This document shows, piece after piece, positions 7,984 to 17,297 of a stretch of 64,000 nucleotides of DNA (the stretch's first letter is position 1; each line of letters starts with the position of its first letter). The DNA comes from ENR-C587 sp942493235 (GTDB lineage Bacteria > Bacteroidota > Ignavibacteria > Kapaibacteriales > UBA2268): assembly GCA_942493235.1 (NCBI GenBank), contig OW818676.1, positions 1,240,001-1,304,000 on the forward strand. The letters are read 5' to 3'. The position numbers and the translations under genes are program-made. The notes beneath the pieces were generated by a model. The model did no database searches. It was not told the origin of the DNA and was given only the letters and a program-made list of their open reading frames with translations.

Positions 7984-9368
7984 AAATAGTGATTTTGTTT
8001 TTATTATTGATACTTTCTTATTATTACTCAAACGCAGAAGTGATTCGTTTTAATGTTGATTTAGATTTAGATAATTATTATAATATTAATATTGATAGTG
8101 TGTATTTCATTTGTTATTTCAAAAGCAAATGTGTACTAAATACATCAAAACATCAAAGTATTATTTATAATAATCAAAATTCTATCCAATTGCTAGATAC
8201 TACAGTGAGTATTGATAATATTTCTGATAACGACACTATTACATCATTTGTAGATATTTATTTTAGTAAATTAACTAATAGTAATTCCTTTGTCGATTCA
8301 ATTTATTGGGAACGAAGACGGTTTAAGATAGCAAATAAAAATAAAGCTTTTAACTACAGAATTCCTATGAATTTAAAGACTATATGCTATAGTGAATTAA
8401 GACTGAAGAAAAATATATTGCCTGTTAGCCCAATTATTAACGAAAGTTTCTGCATAAGTGAGATTGATAACAGAAATCCTTTTAATAGTCAACATGATAC
8501 TCTAAGGATATTTACAAATGCTGATTTTTATTCATTAGATTCCGGTTTATACATAGTGAAAAATTGTGAAAATAATAATTGTGATAGTAATTTTATTTTT
8601 CAGGATGGTAAATATTTCAGAAAATACAATAAAGGTTTTAAAGTATTTCAACATTTTTTTCGGATTTATATTAATGATAGTACTTTCAAAATTGTCAATT
8701 TTCTTAATGATAGTTCGCAAATTATTAAAGAGTATCAAGATTGGCCTTTGATAATTAATTATACATTTGATACAATTTATAAGTCAGATATGGATAGGCA
8801 CCATGCTTATCTGTATATAAATAATATTAAGTTTGATATTACCGATTCACTAGTCAAAATAGCGAATAAATGCTTTAGCGATAGTGTAGAAAAGAACAAA
8901 ATGGAATATTATTTTGATGAAAACTACTTTGCTATATCTCGGAACTCGCTTTATTACATGTTTTATAAAGGGAATATAATTGATACTACAGATAATTTCG
9001 AATCATGGTTTGAAGGCTACCATTATTCATACTTTGATGTTGTAAAAACCAAAATTAAAGACAAAATAAATATTTTTGAGCTGTATAAAATATTTAATGG
9101 TAAAAAGACTATATTAAGTAATGAGGGTGTTGTTTATTCTTATTTAGATAGTCTTTATAGAGCATATAATAAAACCGGACAAAATAGTTCATATAAATTT
9201 TCATTAAAACAAAAAGTAAATTATACATATATTATTAATGCAAATGATTTTTGCTTGAGGCTCCTTTTTTACGACTCCAAATACCATGTTTTCTTTGAAC
9301 CTAAAATAAAATGGATGAAATTTTTGCCGGATACATTTGAAGAAGTTGAAGATGAAAGATATAAATAA
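7980..9368 (+). CDS. Exported predicted immunity protein
   Basis: A 462-aa protein with a clear signal peptide (MKIVILFLLLILSYYYSNA) and no recognised domain; the sequence is rich in Tyr, Asn and Asp and looks beta-rich. It begins in the ATGA of the metzincin gene. Its C-terminus (LLFYDSKYHVFFEPKIKWM) resembles that of the 21711 gene (LFYDSKFNKFFEPKIKYF), which also follows a zincin toxin. I infer a family of exported zincin immunity proteins, possibly protease inhibitors. Confidence 0.65.
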   Translation: MKIVILFLLLILSYYYSNAEVIRFNVDLDLDNYYNINIDSVYFICYFKSKCVLNTSKHQSIIYNNQNSIQLLDTTVSIDNISDNDTITSFVDIYFSKLTNSNSFVDSIYWERRRFKIANKNKAFNYRIPMNLKTICYSELRLKKNILPVSPIINESFCISEIDNRNPFNSQHDTLRIFTNADFYSLDSGLYIVKNCENNNCDSNFIFQDGKYFRKYNKGFKVFQHFFRIYINDSTFKIVNFLNDSSQIIKEYQDWPLIINYTFDTIYKSDMDRHHAYLYINNIKFDITDSLVKIANKCFSDSVEKNKMEYYFDENYFAISRNSLYYMFYKGNIIDTTDNFESWFEGYHYSYFDVVKTKIKDKINIFELYKIFNGKKTILSNEGVVYSYLDSLYRAYNKTGQNSSYKFSLKQKVNYTYIINANDFCLRLLFYDSKYHVFFEPKIKWMKFLPDTFEEVEDERYK

Positions 9369-9375
9369 AACCAAT

Positions 9376-9417
9376 CGTTATACGGCTTTAATGGGATGGG
9401 GAGGATAATGAGCTGAA
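9376..9417 (+). repeat. Rhs core fragment, copy 8, degenerate
   Basis: About 42 bp resembling the RYGFNGMVEDNELK codons, with one base missing in GGGATGG and a changed 5' end. It joins the immunity gene to the dead HEPN/MNT module. Confidence 0.65.
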
Positions 9418-9452
9418 TCCTTAAAATAAATATTTCGATAAGCGTCTTTCAT

Positions 9453-9848
9453 AATATAGATATACAATACAATTATTGGAAGGATTCTGCTGAATATGAT
9501 TTGCAGAGTGCCTTTGATATGTTGCTAATTAAGCGATATAATTGGGCTTTATTTGTAGGTCATTTGTCATTGTAAAAATTGTTAAAGGCAGTTTATATCA
9601 AAATGTATCAAGAGCATCCTCCAAAAACTCATAATTTAGTTTTATTATCCGATAAATTAAGTATTGAATTATCTAATGAAGATAAATTGTTTTTGATGTT
9701 GGTTAATAAATTCAATATTGAAACAAGATATGATGATTATAAACGCGATTTTGAAAAAATGTGTACTAAAGACTTTTCTGAAACTAATTTGAACAAAATT
9801 AAGGAGTTATTTCAATGGTTGAAACAAAATTATATGCAGAAGGATTAG
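9453..9848 (+). pseudogene. HEPN-domain toxin pseudogene
   Basis: In frame this reads DIQYNYWKDSAEYDLQSAF, WALFVGHLSL, a stop (9573-9575), then KLLKAVYIKM, PPKTHNLVLLSDKL and NIETRYDDYKRDF. That is a complete HEPN domain broken by one TAA, most simply a GAA to TAA change within the LSLEKLLKA helix. Compared with related 5' ends at 19040 and 22822, a 6-bp deletion has also removed the ATG. Toxin-first order, with the MNT gene overlapping its 3' end by 34 bp. Both lesions point to loss of function. Confidence 0.8.
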
Positions 9849-9920
9849 TTAAAGAATTAATAGAATTGGCTAAAAAAAAGAATATATTTATTGAACAAGG
9901 ATATATATTTGGTAGTTATT
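9815..9920 (+). pseudogene. MNT antitoxin, 5' part, cut by IS21
   Basis: ATG at 9815, then 35 codons ending in GYIFGSY, the start of the nucleotidyltransferase active site. The gene is interrupted directly after this motif by the insertion sequence at 9921. The last six bases, GTTATT, are repeated after the element. The 3' part continues at 12644. Joined, the protein would be about 105 aa with a normal GS-x9-DxD motif. Confidence 0.85.
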
Positions 9921-10040
9921 TGGATATTTCGCTCAAAGGTTACCACCCATTTCGGTGAAAGGTTACCACCCATTTCGGTGAAAGGTTACCACCCATTTCG
10001 GTGAAAGGTTACCATTCATTTCGGTGAAAGGTTACCACTT
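9921..10040 (+). repeat. Left multiple terminal repeats of the IS21 element
   Basis: Four to five tandem copies of a unit of about 22 bp (GGTTACCACCCATTTCGGTG plus spacer). They are probable IstA binding sites. The right end (12590-12637) has two related, inverted units containing GGTACCCTTTG. Confidence 0.85.
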
Positions 10041-10122
10041 CTAAGCCAGCCAAAAGAATAAATAATTGGAATTTATTTAGCTGTGAAGATAATTAGTTTT
10101 GCAACTAATAATTGAGCAGTAA

Positions 10123-11673
10123 ATGGCAAACAAAGGTTTAGAAATGTACAATATCAAACAAATCATTAAACTTCATAATGATGGTAAAAGCTATCGTGAA
10201 ATATGCATGCTATTAGGCATATCCCGAAAATGCGTAACAAAATACGTATTGCTATATAAATCAATAGGTATAGATTACGACACAATCAAGCAAAAGAGTG
10301 AAGGAGAGCTTGAAATACTGATGAGAAATCAAGAATTACCAAGTAAAGACCGCTTTCAAATATTATTAGAGCAATGCCCCGAAATAGAAAAGGAGTTAAA
10401 GCGAACGGGAGTAACAAAGCAGTTATTGTGGTCAGAGTATAAAATCAGGCATCCAGATGGATATAATTACACACAATATTGCCAACATTATAAAAATTGG
10501 TTAAAAGCCAATGAAGTAACAATGCACTTAGAGCACAAATCCGGCGACAAAATGTATGTGGATTTTACAGGTAAGAAGTTACAGTATGTAAATAAAGCGA
10601 CATCGGAAGTAATTGAAGTTGAAGTATTTATAGCAATATTAGGAGCAAGCCAATTAACCTATATAGAGGCAGTCCCGAGCCAGAAAACAGAGCATTTTAT
10701 TAAAGCAGTAGAGAATGCCCTCCGCTATTTTGGTGGTGTACCATTGGCAATAGTTCCCGACAATTTAAAAGCCGCAGTAACTAAAGCAAGCAAATATGAA
10801 GCAGAGTTAAACATGATATTTGCTGATTTTTCTGAGCACTATAACACAACAATATTACCGACAAGGAGTTACAAGCCAAGAGATAAAGCATTGGTAGAAA
10901 GTGCAGTTAACATAAGCTATACAAGAGTATTTGCTACACTCAGAAATGAACAATTTTTCTCGATTCAAGATTTAAACACAAGAATATTAGAAAAATTAGA
11001 TATTCATAACAACACTAAATTTCAAAATAAAGACTATAGCCGACGAGAACTATTTACAGAAATAGAAGAGCAAGAACTACAAGAATTACCTATAATCAAC
11101 TATGAAATAAAGAGATACTCTCAGGCAACAGTTTATAAAAACTCTCATATATGGTTCGGAGTTGATGAGCATTATTATAGTATTCCTTACAGCTATATAG
11201 GGCAGAAAGTGAAAATACAATACACAAACTCTGCCTTATCCATCTATTGCAAAGGAGAGCGAATCGCATATCACCAAAGGAATTACGGAAAATATCAATA
11301 TACGACTAATGCCGAACATTTACCGAGCACTCATCAATTTGTCAGCCAATGGAGCCCTGAGAAGTTCATTACTTGGGCAAGAGCAATTGGAGCAGAAACT
11401 GAAACAGTAATCAATGAAGTACTCAGTTCTAAGAAGCATCCCGAACAGGCTTATAAGTCCTGTATCGGCATATTAAGTTATGGAAAGAAAGTTGGTTACG
11501 AGCGATTGAACCGAGCCTGCAACAGAGCGATACAGTTCAACAGTTATAACTATAGGACTATAAAAAACATTTTGGCAAGCAATTATGATAAAATATCATT
11601 AGAAGATGAAATTGAATATCAAACCCCGAATCATGAAAATATAAGAGGAGCACAATATTACGGTAAGATATGA
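10123..11673 (+). CDS. istA: IS21-family transposase IstA
   Basis: A 516-aa DDE transposase. An N-terminal helix-turn-helix (IKQIIKLHNDGKSYREICML) is followed by the catalytic core: the first Asp in MYVDFTGKK (~148), the second in VPDNLKAAV (~216) and the Glu in DKALVESAV. A C-terminal beta-rich domain follows. It cuts and joins the IS ends together with the ATPase IstB. Length fits the family, with no frameshift. Confidence 0.95.
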   Translation: MANKGLEMYNIKQIIKLHNDGKSYREICMLLGISRKCVTKYVLLYKSIGIDYDTIKQKSEGELEILMRNQELPSKDRFQILLEQCPEIEKELKRTGVTKQLLWSEYKIRHPDGYNYTQYCQHYKNWLKANEVTMHLEHKSGDKMYVDFTGKKLQYVNKATSEVIEVEVFIAILGASQLTYIEAVPSQKTEHFIKAVENALRYFGGVPLAIVPDNLKAAVTKASKYEAELNMIFADFSEHYNTTILPTRSYKPRDKALVESAVNISYTRVFATLRNEQFFSIQDLNTRILEKLDIHNNTKFQNKDYSRRELFTEIEEQELQELPIINYEIKRYSQATVYKNSHIWFGVDEHYYSIPYSYIGQKVKIQYTNSALSIYCKGERIAYHQRNYGKYQYTTNAEHLPSTHQFVSQWSPEKFITWARAIGAETETVINEVLSSKKHPEQAYKSCIGILSYGKKVGYERLNRACNRAIQFNSYNYRTIKNILASNYDKISLEDEIEYQTPNHENIRGAQYYGKI

Positions 11674-11800
11674 GGATATTTACAAAGTACATAGTATATA
11701 AACACTTATATCTCGCGAAAAAATTAAATATTCGACAATGATAATACAATTACAATAAATATTATTTAAAGCATAAATCAATTACAATAGGAAATTAAAA

Positions 11801-12523
11801 ATGCAAAATCAAACAATTACAAAGCTCAACCAGATGAAACTATACGGTATAGTAAGAGCTTACGAAGTATTGCTTACAAGTAGAGCAAGTCAGGAAATGA
11901 CAAACGATGAATTAGTCAATTATTTAGTGCAATCCGAGTGGGACGATAGGCAAAACAAGAAATTACAAAATCTTATTAAAACGGCAAAGTTCCGCTATCA
12001 ATCTTGCACTGAAGAAGTAAATTGCAATACAGAAAGGAACTTAGACCGTAACACTTTTTTAAGGCTTGCAAGTTGTGATTTTATTGAAAAGAAAGAAAAT
12101 ATTATTATTACCGGAGCAACGGGAGTTGGTAAAAGTCATATCGCCTCTGCTCTGGGAAATCAAGCTTGCTTTATGGGATACAAAACAGTTTATTACAATT
12201 TATCAAAACTGCTAAGTAGCTTGAAAATGAGACGTTCTGACAATACTTATATCAAAGAAATTGAAAAAATTGCACGTCAGGATTTGCTTATTCTTGATGA
12301 TTTTGGGCTTGCTAAACTTGACACTCAAAATCGGCTCGACCTTTTAGAAATCATTGAAGACAGATATGGTAAGAGGGCGACTATTGTTACTTCACAGTTG
12401 CCAATTAGCAAATGGCACGATCTGATTGATGACTCTACTATTGCAGATGCCGTTCTCGACAGATTAGTTCACAATGCTTACAAATTGGAATTAAAAGGGC
12501 CTTCGCTTAGAAAGAAAATATAA
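11801..12523 (+). CDS. istB: IS21 helper ATPase IstB
   Basis: A 240-aa AAA+ ATPase related to DnaC. Walker A is GATGVGKSHIA, Walker B is LLILDDFGL, and the sensor segment is IVTSQLPISKWH. IstB directs target choice and activates IstA. The ribosome binding area is AGGAAATTAAAA just before the ATG. It ends 114 bp before the right IS end. Confidence 0.95.
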   Translation: MQNQTITKLNQMKLYGIVRAYEVLLTSRASQEMTNDELVNYLVQSEWDDRQNKKLQNLIKTAKFRYQSCTEEVNCNTERNLDRNTFLRLASCDFIEKKENIIITGATGVGKSHIASALGNQACFMGYKTVYYNLSKLLSSLKMRRSDNTYIKEIEKIARQDLLILDDFGLAKLDTQNRLDLLEIIEDRYGKRATIVTSQLPISKWHDLIDDSTIADAVLDRLVHNAYKLELKGPSLRKKI

Positions 12524-12637
12524 GAAAAAAAAGATGCTACAAGAGGTAAGAATTTATTATTTTTGTATTGAATTTTTGGTTGGCTATAGTGGTACCCTTT
12601 GAGCGAAACACCTGGTACCCTTTGTCCGAAATGGACA

Positions 12638-12855
12638 GTTATTCAAAAGGACTACAAGATGAGTATTCCGATATAGATGTTGCTTTAGTATCAAAAGATT
12701 TTGAAGGTAACAGAATTCTTGACAGTATAAAACTTGACGAATTTGTAGTAGGGCTTTCTCCAAAATTAGAAACGCATACTTTTAAACCTGAAGAGTTCAA
12801 CTCAGAAAATCTTTTTGTATGTGAAATTCTTAAAACTGCAATTAGGGTGTATTAG
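12638..12855 (+). pseudogene. MNT antitoxin, 3' part after IS21
   Basis: Starting with the second copy of GTTATT, the frame reads SKGLQDEYSDIDVALVSKDF and continues to a natural stop at 12853. SDID supplies the two catalytic aspartates that complete the GSY motif at 9911-9919. Any protein made from upstream starts within the IS end would lack the N-terminal part and be inactive. Confidence 0.85.
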
Positions 12856-12885
12856 AAACTATATTGTAATTATTTCCCATTTGGT

Positions 12886-13794
12886 ATGAAGATTAACTCC
12901 CGCTCATATACCGACCCTAACTACTCCCATCGCTACGGCTTTAATGGGATGGTGGAAGATAATGAGCTGAAGGGGGAGGGGAATTCTTACTCCACACTAT
13001 TTAGAGAGTATGACCCGAGAGTAGGCAGATTTTTGAGCTTGGATCCGTCTTTGGATAAATATCCGAATTTAAGTCCCTATGTAGCGTTTGCTGATAATCC
13101 GATTAGGTTTGTGGACCTGGATGTGAGGGATCTCATTATTCGAACAAGATTTAAAAAGTCTCAATACTATCAAACATATTTAAATCTTAAAAGTACTAAT
13201 CAAGTGTTTCAAAAGATGGTTAGAGGCTTTAGGAATGATGATTTTGATATTATTTTCGATTATGTTTCTTCAGAATCTATGCCCAGAAGTAATGCCAATA
13301 ACGATATTAATAAAGCGGCGGCTACAACTTATCCAACTTGGTATAAGGACCAGAGTGGGGTAGTTAGAAGTACAGAATCAAGGCAATTTTACAATTCAGA
13401 TTTTGCTTGTGAAAATAATAATAATAAATTAATCTTTACAGAGATTGGAAAAGCTGTTGTTATTTTACACGAAACAGCTCACTCTCGTGACGATATATTA
13501 AAACAAAAATCAGATGATAGTCATAATTATACTGCAATGCATTCAAGAAGTGACATTTTTAACGCGTTAAAAGAATTTCGAGATGATAATGATTTAGATA
13601 TTTCGGATACTAAGCTATAAGCACTTTCGTGGTTTGGTTTGCATAAATCTGATGCTTTTAAACAATACATTACAAATAATTATCAGATTAACGGTATTAG
13701 TTATAATGAAGCAACTAACAACTGGAATAATGACATAAAGAGTATTATTGTTACTGACAGTTCTGAAGATTCAAGTATTCAAAATAAGAAGTAA
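12886..13794 (+). pseudogene. Rhs core tip with zincin toxin, internal stop
   Basis: Core in residues 1-82, with the final DPDG changed to DLDVRD, then a toxin domain with HETAH at residues 195-199, a zinc protease motif, and a possible third ligand region HNYTAMHS. TAA at 13618-13620 stops the frame after SDTKL. The same frame then stays open for 57 more codons (ALSWFGLHKSDAF..., NNWNNDIKS...) to a stop at 13792, 4 bp before the immunity gene. This looks like a nonsense mutation removing the C-terminal end. An alternative is natural readthrough, which I consider unlikely. Confidence 0.75.
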
Positions 13795-13798
13795 AAAA

Positions 13799-14515
13799 AT
13801 GAAAACAATAAAACATCCAATCAAAATATACTCTAAAAGCCTTTTAGCAATTTCTGTTGTTTTTTGTCTATTACTTAGTTTCGTTTTAATGATATCTAAA
13901 GAATATTTGTTTTTTGAAGAGTATCAGTATTATCATCCAACCATTTTACAAGAATACTATTCGGATAATACCAAATCCTTAATCAAAACAATATCATCTA
14001 TAGATACACTAATTACAAATGACACAATAAGAAGAGAATATATTTGCAATAATGTATTCAAAGAATTTGGTTATTTTATGCTTGATACAACTACTTCATA
14101 TAATTTATTTAAAATTGAAAAAGATTATAAGTGGTATGTAAAAATTGAAAATGAATGGCAATTGTTTTATTATGATAAAATCAACGATACTTTAAAGTAT
14201 AAATCCTTTTATATTACGTCAGTTGGCGATGGTGAAGGCGGTATTGATACCATTTATAACACTTATTATATTTCTAAAATTATTTGGAAAGATCATATTT
14301 TTAAAAATAGAAATAAACTTAGAATATTACAGTATAGTAATGGACTATCATCTGATAAAACATATATATTTGACCCACAAAAAGGCATTATTGGTTGGAT
14401 TCTACCTTGTAAAAAAGAAATAAGAAATATTAAGATTTCAGGTGATTCAATTGATTACAAAGAAAAGACAATTTTCGACACTTGTTGGAGAGTCCAATTA
14501 CTAAATAGAAAATAA
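13799..14515 (+). CDS. Membrane-anchored predicted immunity protein
   Basis: About 238 aa from ATG 13799, preferred over a longer frame from 13748 that would run through the toxin's 3' end. Residues ~12-33 form one hydrophobic segment (LLAISVVFCLLLSFVLMI) that would anchor the protein with most of it outside the cytoplasm. No family recognised. It directly follows the broken zincin tip, so it is the likely immunity partner and appears intact although the toxin is truncated. Confidence 0.6.
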   Translation: MKTIKHPIKIYSKSLLAISVVFCLLLSFVLMISKEYLFFEEYQYYHPTILQEYYSDNTKSLIKTISSIDTLITNDTIRREYICNNVFKEFGYFMLDTTTSYNLFKIEKDYKWYVKIENEWQLFYYDKINDTLKYKSFYITSVGDGEGGIDTIYNTYYISKIIWKDHIFKNRNKLRILQYSNGLSSDKTYIFDPQKGIIGWILPCKKEIRNIKISGDSIDYKEKTIFDTCWRVQLLNRK

Positions 14516-14517
14516 AT

Positions 14518-14549
14518 CCCCCACTCTTCTATTGTTTCAAGAGAGGGGG
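14518..14549 (+). terminator. Hairpin, likely terminator, related to the array end
   Basis: CCCCCACTCTT and AAGAGAGGGGG can pair as an 11-bp stem with one mismatch. The hairpin and about 50 bp after it (GCGAAAAATAATAATCAAGA...) closely match the sequence at 26224-26300 that closes the array. There is no clean U tract, so efficiency is uncertain. Confidence 0.6.
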
Positions 14550-14688
14550 CGAAAAATAATAATCAAGAATGATTATGCGGAGACTTTTGTTGCTGAGAAA
14601 ATAAATTACTTTGCTAATATAATTGATGCAAAACAATAAAATACGAAGATAAATGTTTATACTTTTTTAAATAAATTGAGATAATCTG

Positions 14689-14928
14689 ATGCCGACTATC
14701 TTGAGAATTGCATCATATAGATTCTTCTTTTATTCTAATGAAGGAAAAGAGCCGGCTCATATTCATATAGAAATATCAGGTTGTGAGTGCAAATTTTGGT
14801 TAGAACCGATTAAATTGGCTGTCAATTATGGAGTGAAACCAAATCAGCTTCGTGAAATTGAAAAGCTAATATTCACAAACAAAGAATTTATTATAGGAAA
14901 ATACAATGAATACCATCAAAATAGATAA
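14689..14928 (+). CDS. DUF4160 protein, predicted TA component
   Basis: A 79-aa protein starting MPTILRIASYRFFFYSNEGKEPAHIHIE, the DUF4160 (PF13711) signature with its PAHIH element. DUF4160 genes sit next to DUF2442 genes in many genomes and are predicted to form a toxin-antitoxin pair. Here the two overlap by 23 bp. Which partner is the toxin is not settled by the sequence. Confidence 0.83.
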   Translation: MPTILRIASYRFFFYSNEGKEPAHIHIEISGCECKFWLEPIKLAVNYGVKPNQLREIEKLIFTNKEFIIGKYNEYHQNR

Positions 14929-15172
14929 TTTAATTTCTACGGCTGCCGCTATCAATGTATGGGTAAAAGAACGCATGATTTATATTGAGCTGGCAGACTT
15001 TAGAATTATTGGTTTCCCTGCGGATAGATTTATACTGTTAAAAGCAGCTACCGATGAGCAATTACAAAGAGTAACAATCCGTTTAAACGGTCTCGCTCTG
15101 CGTTGGGAGGAATTGGACGAAGATTTAAGTATAGATGGTATTTTACAAGGCAATTTTCAATTGTCGATGTAA
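14906..15172 (+). CDS. DUF2442 protein, predicted TA component
   Basis: An 88-aa protein with the DUF2442 (PF10387) pattern: a strand IYIELADFRIIGFPADRFILLKAAT, then LRWEELDEDLSIDGIL. It is the partner of the overlapping DUF4160 gene. Its stop is 2 bp before the ATG of the next Rhs tip, again suggesting coupling. Confidence 0.83.
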   Translation: MNTIKIDNLISTAAAINVWVKERMIYIELADFRIIGFPADRFILLKAATDEQLQRVTIRLNGLALRWEELDEDLSIDGILQGNFQLSM

Positions 15173-15174
15173 TT

Positions 15175-16146
15175 ATGCCGAATTCCCGCTCATATACCGA
15201 CCCTACATACTCCCATCGCTACGGCTTTAATGGAATGGTGGAAGATAATGAGCTGAAGGGAGAGGGAAATTCGCTTGATTTTGGTGCCAGATTCTATGAC
15301 CCGAGAGTGGGTAGATTCTTGAGCTTGGATCCGTCTTTGGCAAAATATCCGAATTTAAGTCCATATGTAGCATTTGCTGATAACCCGATTATGTTTGTGG
15401 ATCCGGATGGGAGAGTAGTTAGAATTGCACCTAATATTACAAATGCAATTGATTTAAAAGACTTAGAAGAAACAATAAAAGTGGTAAGTCGCACAGCCGT
15501 GTTCAAAATGTTAAACGAAAGAGCACTTAGTTTAGAAAACAAACCTGTTTTACCTGATGATCCGAATTATATAAGTGAATTAATTCAAGAAAAAATGGCT
15601 TCTTCTTTCTATATTGATGTTACCATTGAGTTTAAAAATATAGATAATGATTTAGAATCTAAATCTGATAGATATATTACACAAAAAGTTGGAAATAGTA
15701 TTAGAATGTTAAATTGTACTATTCAAGATGGAAATGTAACACCAGATTATACTTATTTCTTTAATGCTAAGGATTATATGAAAAATGTAACAAATAATCT
15801 TAAAAACTATTTTGCAAACCCTGACGTACCAACTCAAGATGAAATATCAAATATTATCAATGAGATTACTCAATTAGCCAAAGGACAAGAACAATCATCA
15901 GCAGTGCCAATAATGATTTCTAAGGGAGCAATCGTTATTGATGATGCTCCTGAACAATCTTTGAGTAAAGTATTAGCACACGAATTGGGTGGCTTTTTAG
16001 GTTCAATTAAAGAACCTGCAAAAGACTGGATTTATAATGTATTAATGCCAGCTGTAACCGGCAATAAAAACTGGAATAAAGGTGGGCATTATCCGAGTGA
16101 TAATCCTCATGCAGTAGGGGCAGAAGAAGGAGAAAAACAACTATGA
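15175..16146 (+). CDS. Rhs core tip with zincin-like toxin, altered motif
   Basis: A 323-aa orphan tip. I chose ATG 15175, directly after the DUF2442 stop, because the core starts there (MPNSRSYTDP). Core in residues 1-79; the toxin domain follows. Near the C-terminus LAHELGGFLGSI (H269, E270) resembles the zincin motif HELGH, but the second His is Gly (G273). HYPSDNPHA (H305, H312) could hold other ligands. The enzyme may be inactive or may use a different metal site. The stop overlaps the immunity start (ATGA). Confidence 0.7.
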   Translation: MPNSRSYTDPTYSHRYGFNGMVEDNELKGEGNSLDFGARFYDPRVGRFLSLDPSLAKYPNLSPYVAFADNPIMFVDPDGRVVRIAPNITNAIDLKDLEETIKVVSRTAVFKMLNERALSLENKPVLPDDPNYISELIQEKMASSFYIDVTIEFKNIDNDLESKSDRYITQKVGNSIRMLNCTIQDGNVTPDYTYFFNAKDYMKNVTNNLKNYFANPDVPTQDEISNIINEITQLAKGQEQSSAVPIMISKGAIVIDDAPEQSLSKVLAHELGGFLGSIKEPAKDWIYNVLMPAVTGNKNWNKGGHYPSDNPHAVGAEEGEKQL

Positions 16147-16922
16147 AATATTTATTTATGCTTTTCTTTTTATGTTCTTTTAGCTTTAATGCTCATAGCG
16201 AAACATTATCTTCGGATAGTAATTCACCACATCAGATTTGGTACACTTTTATTCTTAATAATATTTTCGAATATCGAGCTTGTAACAAAATCAATGATAA
16301 ACAAAGGATTTACAATCCTGATTTTCTGTACGAATATAAAAATGATGATGGATATCATAATTTAGAAATAAACAAAGATTATCAATTATCAATTGATACA
16401 ATTTCTTTTCCCAGATTCGATTCATTATTTAAATTTTATGAATATACTTTTGATTGGGGATATTTCAAAACCGTAGTTATTCATCCCAAAGATACACTTT
16501 ATAATAAGCATTTATATAATAGAGTTGATTTCGATTGTGATAGCCTTGTTAGAAAACAAGATATTGGTGCTGGTGGACTTGGTTATCTGAGAGGAATAGT
16601 AGCCGAAATTAAAGTAGCTAACGACGAAAAATGTTTTTTTATAAGTGGTGAAATGTTTCTTGATGATGTAAAAGAAATACTGTTTAAGGATACATTGTAT
16701 CCGGAATTAATTAAAGACTATATCTTACTAAAGTATTACAACTATCATCCTGATTCTATTCAAGTAACTGAAGAAATCAAAGGGAAAGTATATTCTGCTA
16801 TATTCAAATCAAACGAAAAAAAAATATTTGTATTAATAAAGAAATCAAATTATATCGAATATAGTCGTACTAAAAAGAAATATATTGAAATATATATTCC
16901 AATTTATGGGGAATACGACTAA
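16143..16922 (+). CDS. Exported predicted immunity protein
   Basis: A 259-aa protein with a signal peptide (MKYLFMLFFLCSFSFNAHS). No recognised domain. It starts in the ATGA ending the zincin-like tip. The Ser-Asp-rich start of the mature part and a beta-rich appearance resemble the other exported immunity candidates. Its role is inferred from position. Confidence 0.6.
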   Translation: MKYLFMLFFLCSFSFNAHSETLSSDSNSPHQIWYTFILNNIFEYRACNKINDKQRIYNPDFLYEYKNDDGYHNLEINKDYQLSIDTISFPRFDSLFKFYEYTFDWGYFKTVVIHPKDTLYNKHLYNRVDFDCDSLVRKQDIGAGGLGYLRGIVAEIKVANDEKCFFISGEMFLDDVKEILFKDTLYPELIKDYILLKYYNYHPDSIQVTEEIKGKVYSAIFKSNEKKIFVLIKKSNYIEYSRTKKKYIEIYIPIYGEYD

Positions 16923-16950
16923 TTTAATGATGTCTGATTATATATATACT

Positions 16951-16980
16951 ATGCCGGAGGATTATAAGATCAAGGGAAAG
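16951..16980 (+). repeat. Rhs core fragment, copy 11, short
   Basis: About 30 bp related to the MPEDNELKGE codons (ATGCCGGAGGAT then degenerate). It marks the junction between the immunity gene and the Phd/YoeB module. Confidence 0.55.
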
Positions 16981-17018
16981 TGAAATAATAATTTATTAAA
17001 AACATCGTCAATTGATAT

Positions 17019-17297
17019 GTGTTTCATAATGGGAGTCAGCAATTGAAGGAATTAGCCTTAAATATAGCCGGAAATGATTTTTTCGGATTGTTTGAATCAA
17101 CTGTGAATAAATCCGAAATCACAAAGATTAATTCTAATTTTGGTTCTGCAATTCTTATGGATAAAAGTACTTGGGACTCTATGAATGAAACTTTGATGTT
17201 GCTACAAGATAAAACAGCGCTTAGAGCTTTACTTTTAGGGCATCAAGCCAGAGACAACGGTACTAAACTCGGTAAATTAATTGAAGATGTGAATTGA
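17019..17297 (+). CDS. Phd/YefM-family antitoxin
   Basis: About 92 aa if GTG 17019 is used; no in-frame ATG is well placed, so the N-terminus is uncertain and may have been remodelled at the cassette junction. SEITKINSNFGSAILMDKSTWDSMNETLMLL matches the Phd/YefM pattern (ITk..g.avLm....w.s..ETl.lL). It overlaps the YoeB-like gene by 4 bp, the usual antitoxin-toxin order. Confidence 0.75.
   Translation: MFHNGSQQLKELALNIAGNDFFGLFESTVNKSEITKINSNFGSAILMDKSTWDSMNETLMLLQDKTALRALLLGHQARDNGTKLGKLIEDVN

Larger units (their letters stand above)
9921..12637 (+). mobile_element. IS21-family insertion sequence
   Basis: A 2717-bp element with istA and istB. Ends are TGGATATTTCGC on the left and, on the reverse strand, TGTCCATTTCGG on the right, each followed by a CAAAGG.TACC block. 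A 6-bp target duplication, GTTATT, lies at 9915-9920 and 12638-12643. Multiple terminal repeats and a 4-8-bp duplication are typical of IS21. The element split an MNT antitoxin gene in the middle of its active site. Both of its genes look intact, so it may still be mobile. Confidence 0.93.

Noticed and set aside
9932..10040. Tandem ~22-bp repeats that look like a short CRISPR array
   Set aside because: There are no unique spacers and no cas genes; the repeats are the left-end multiple terminal repeats of the IS21 element.
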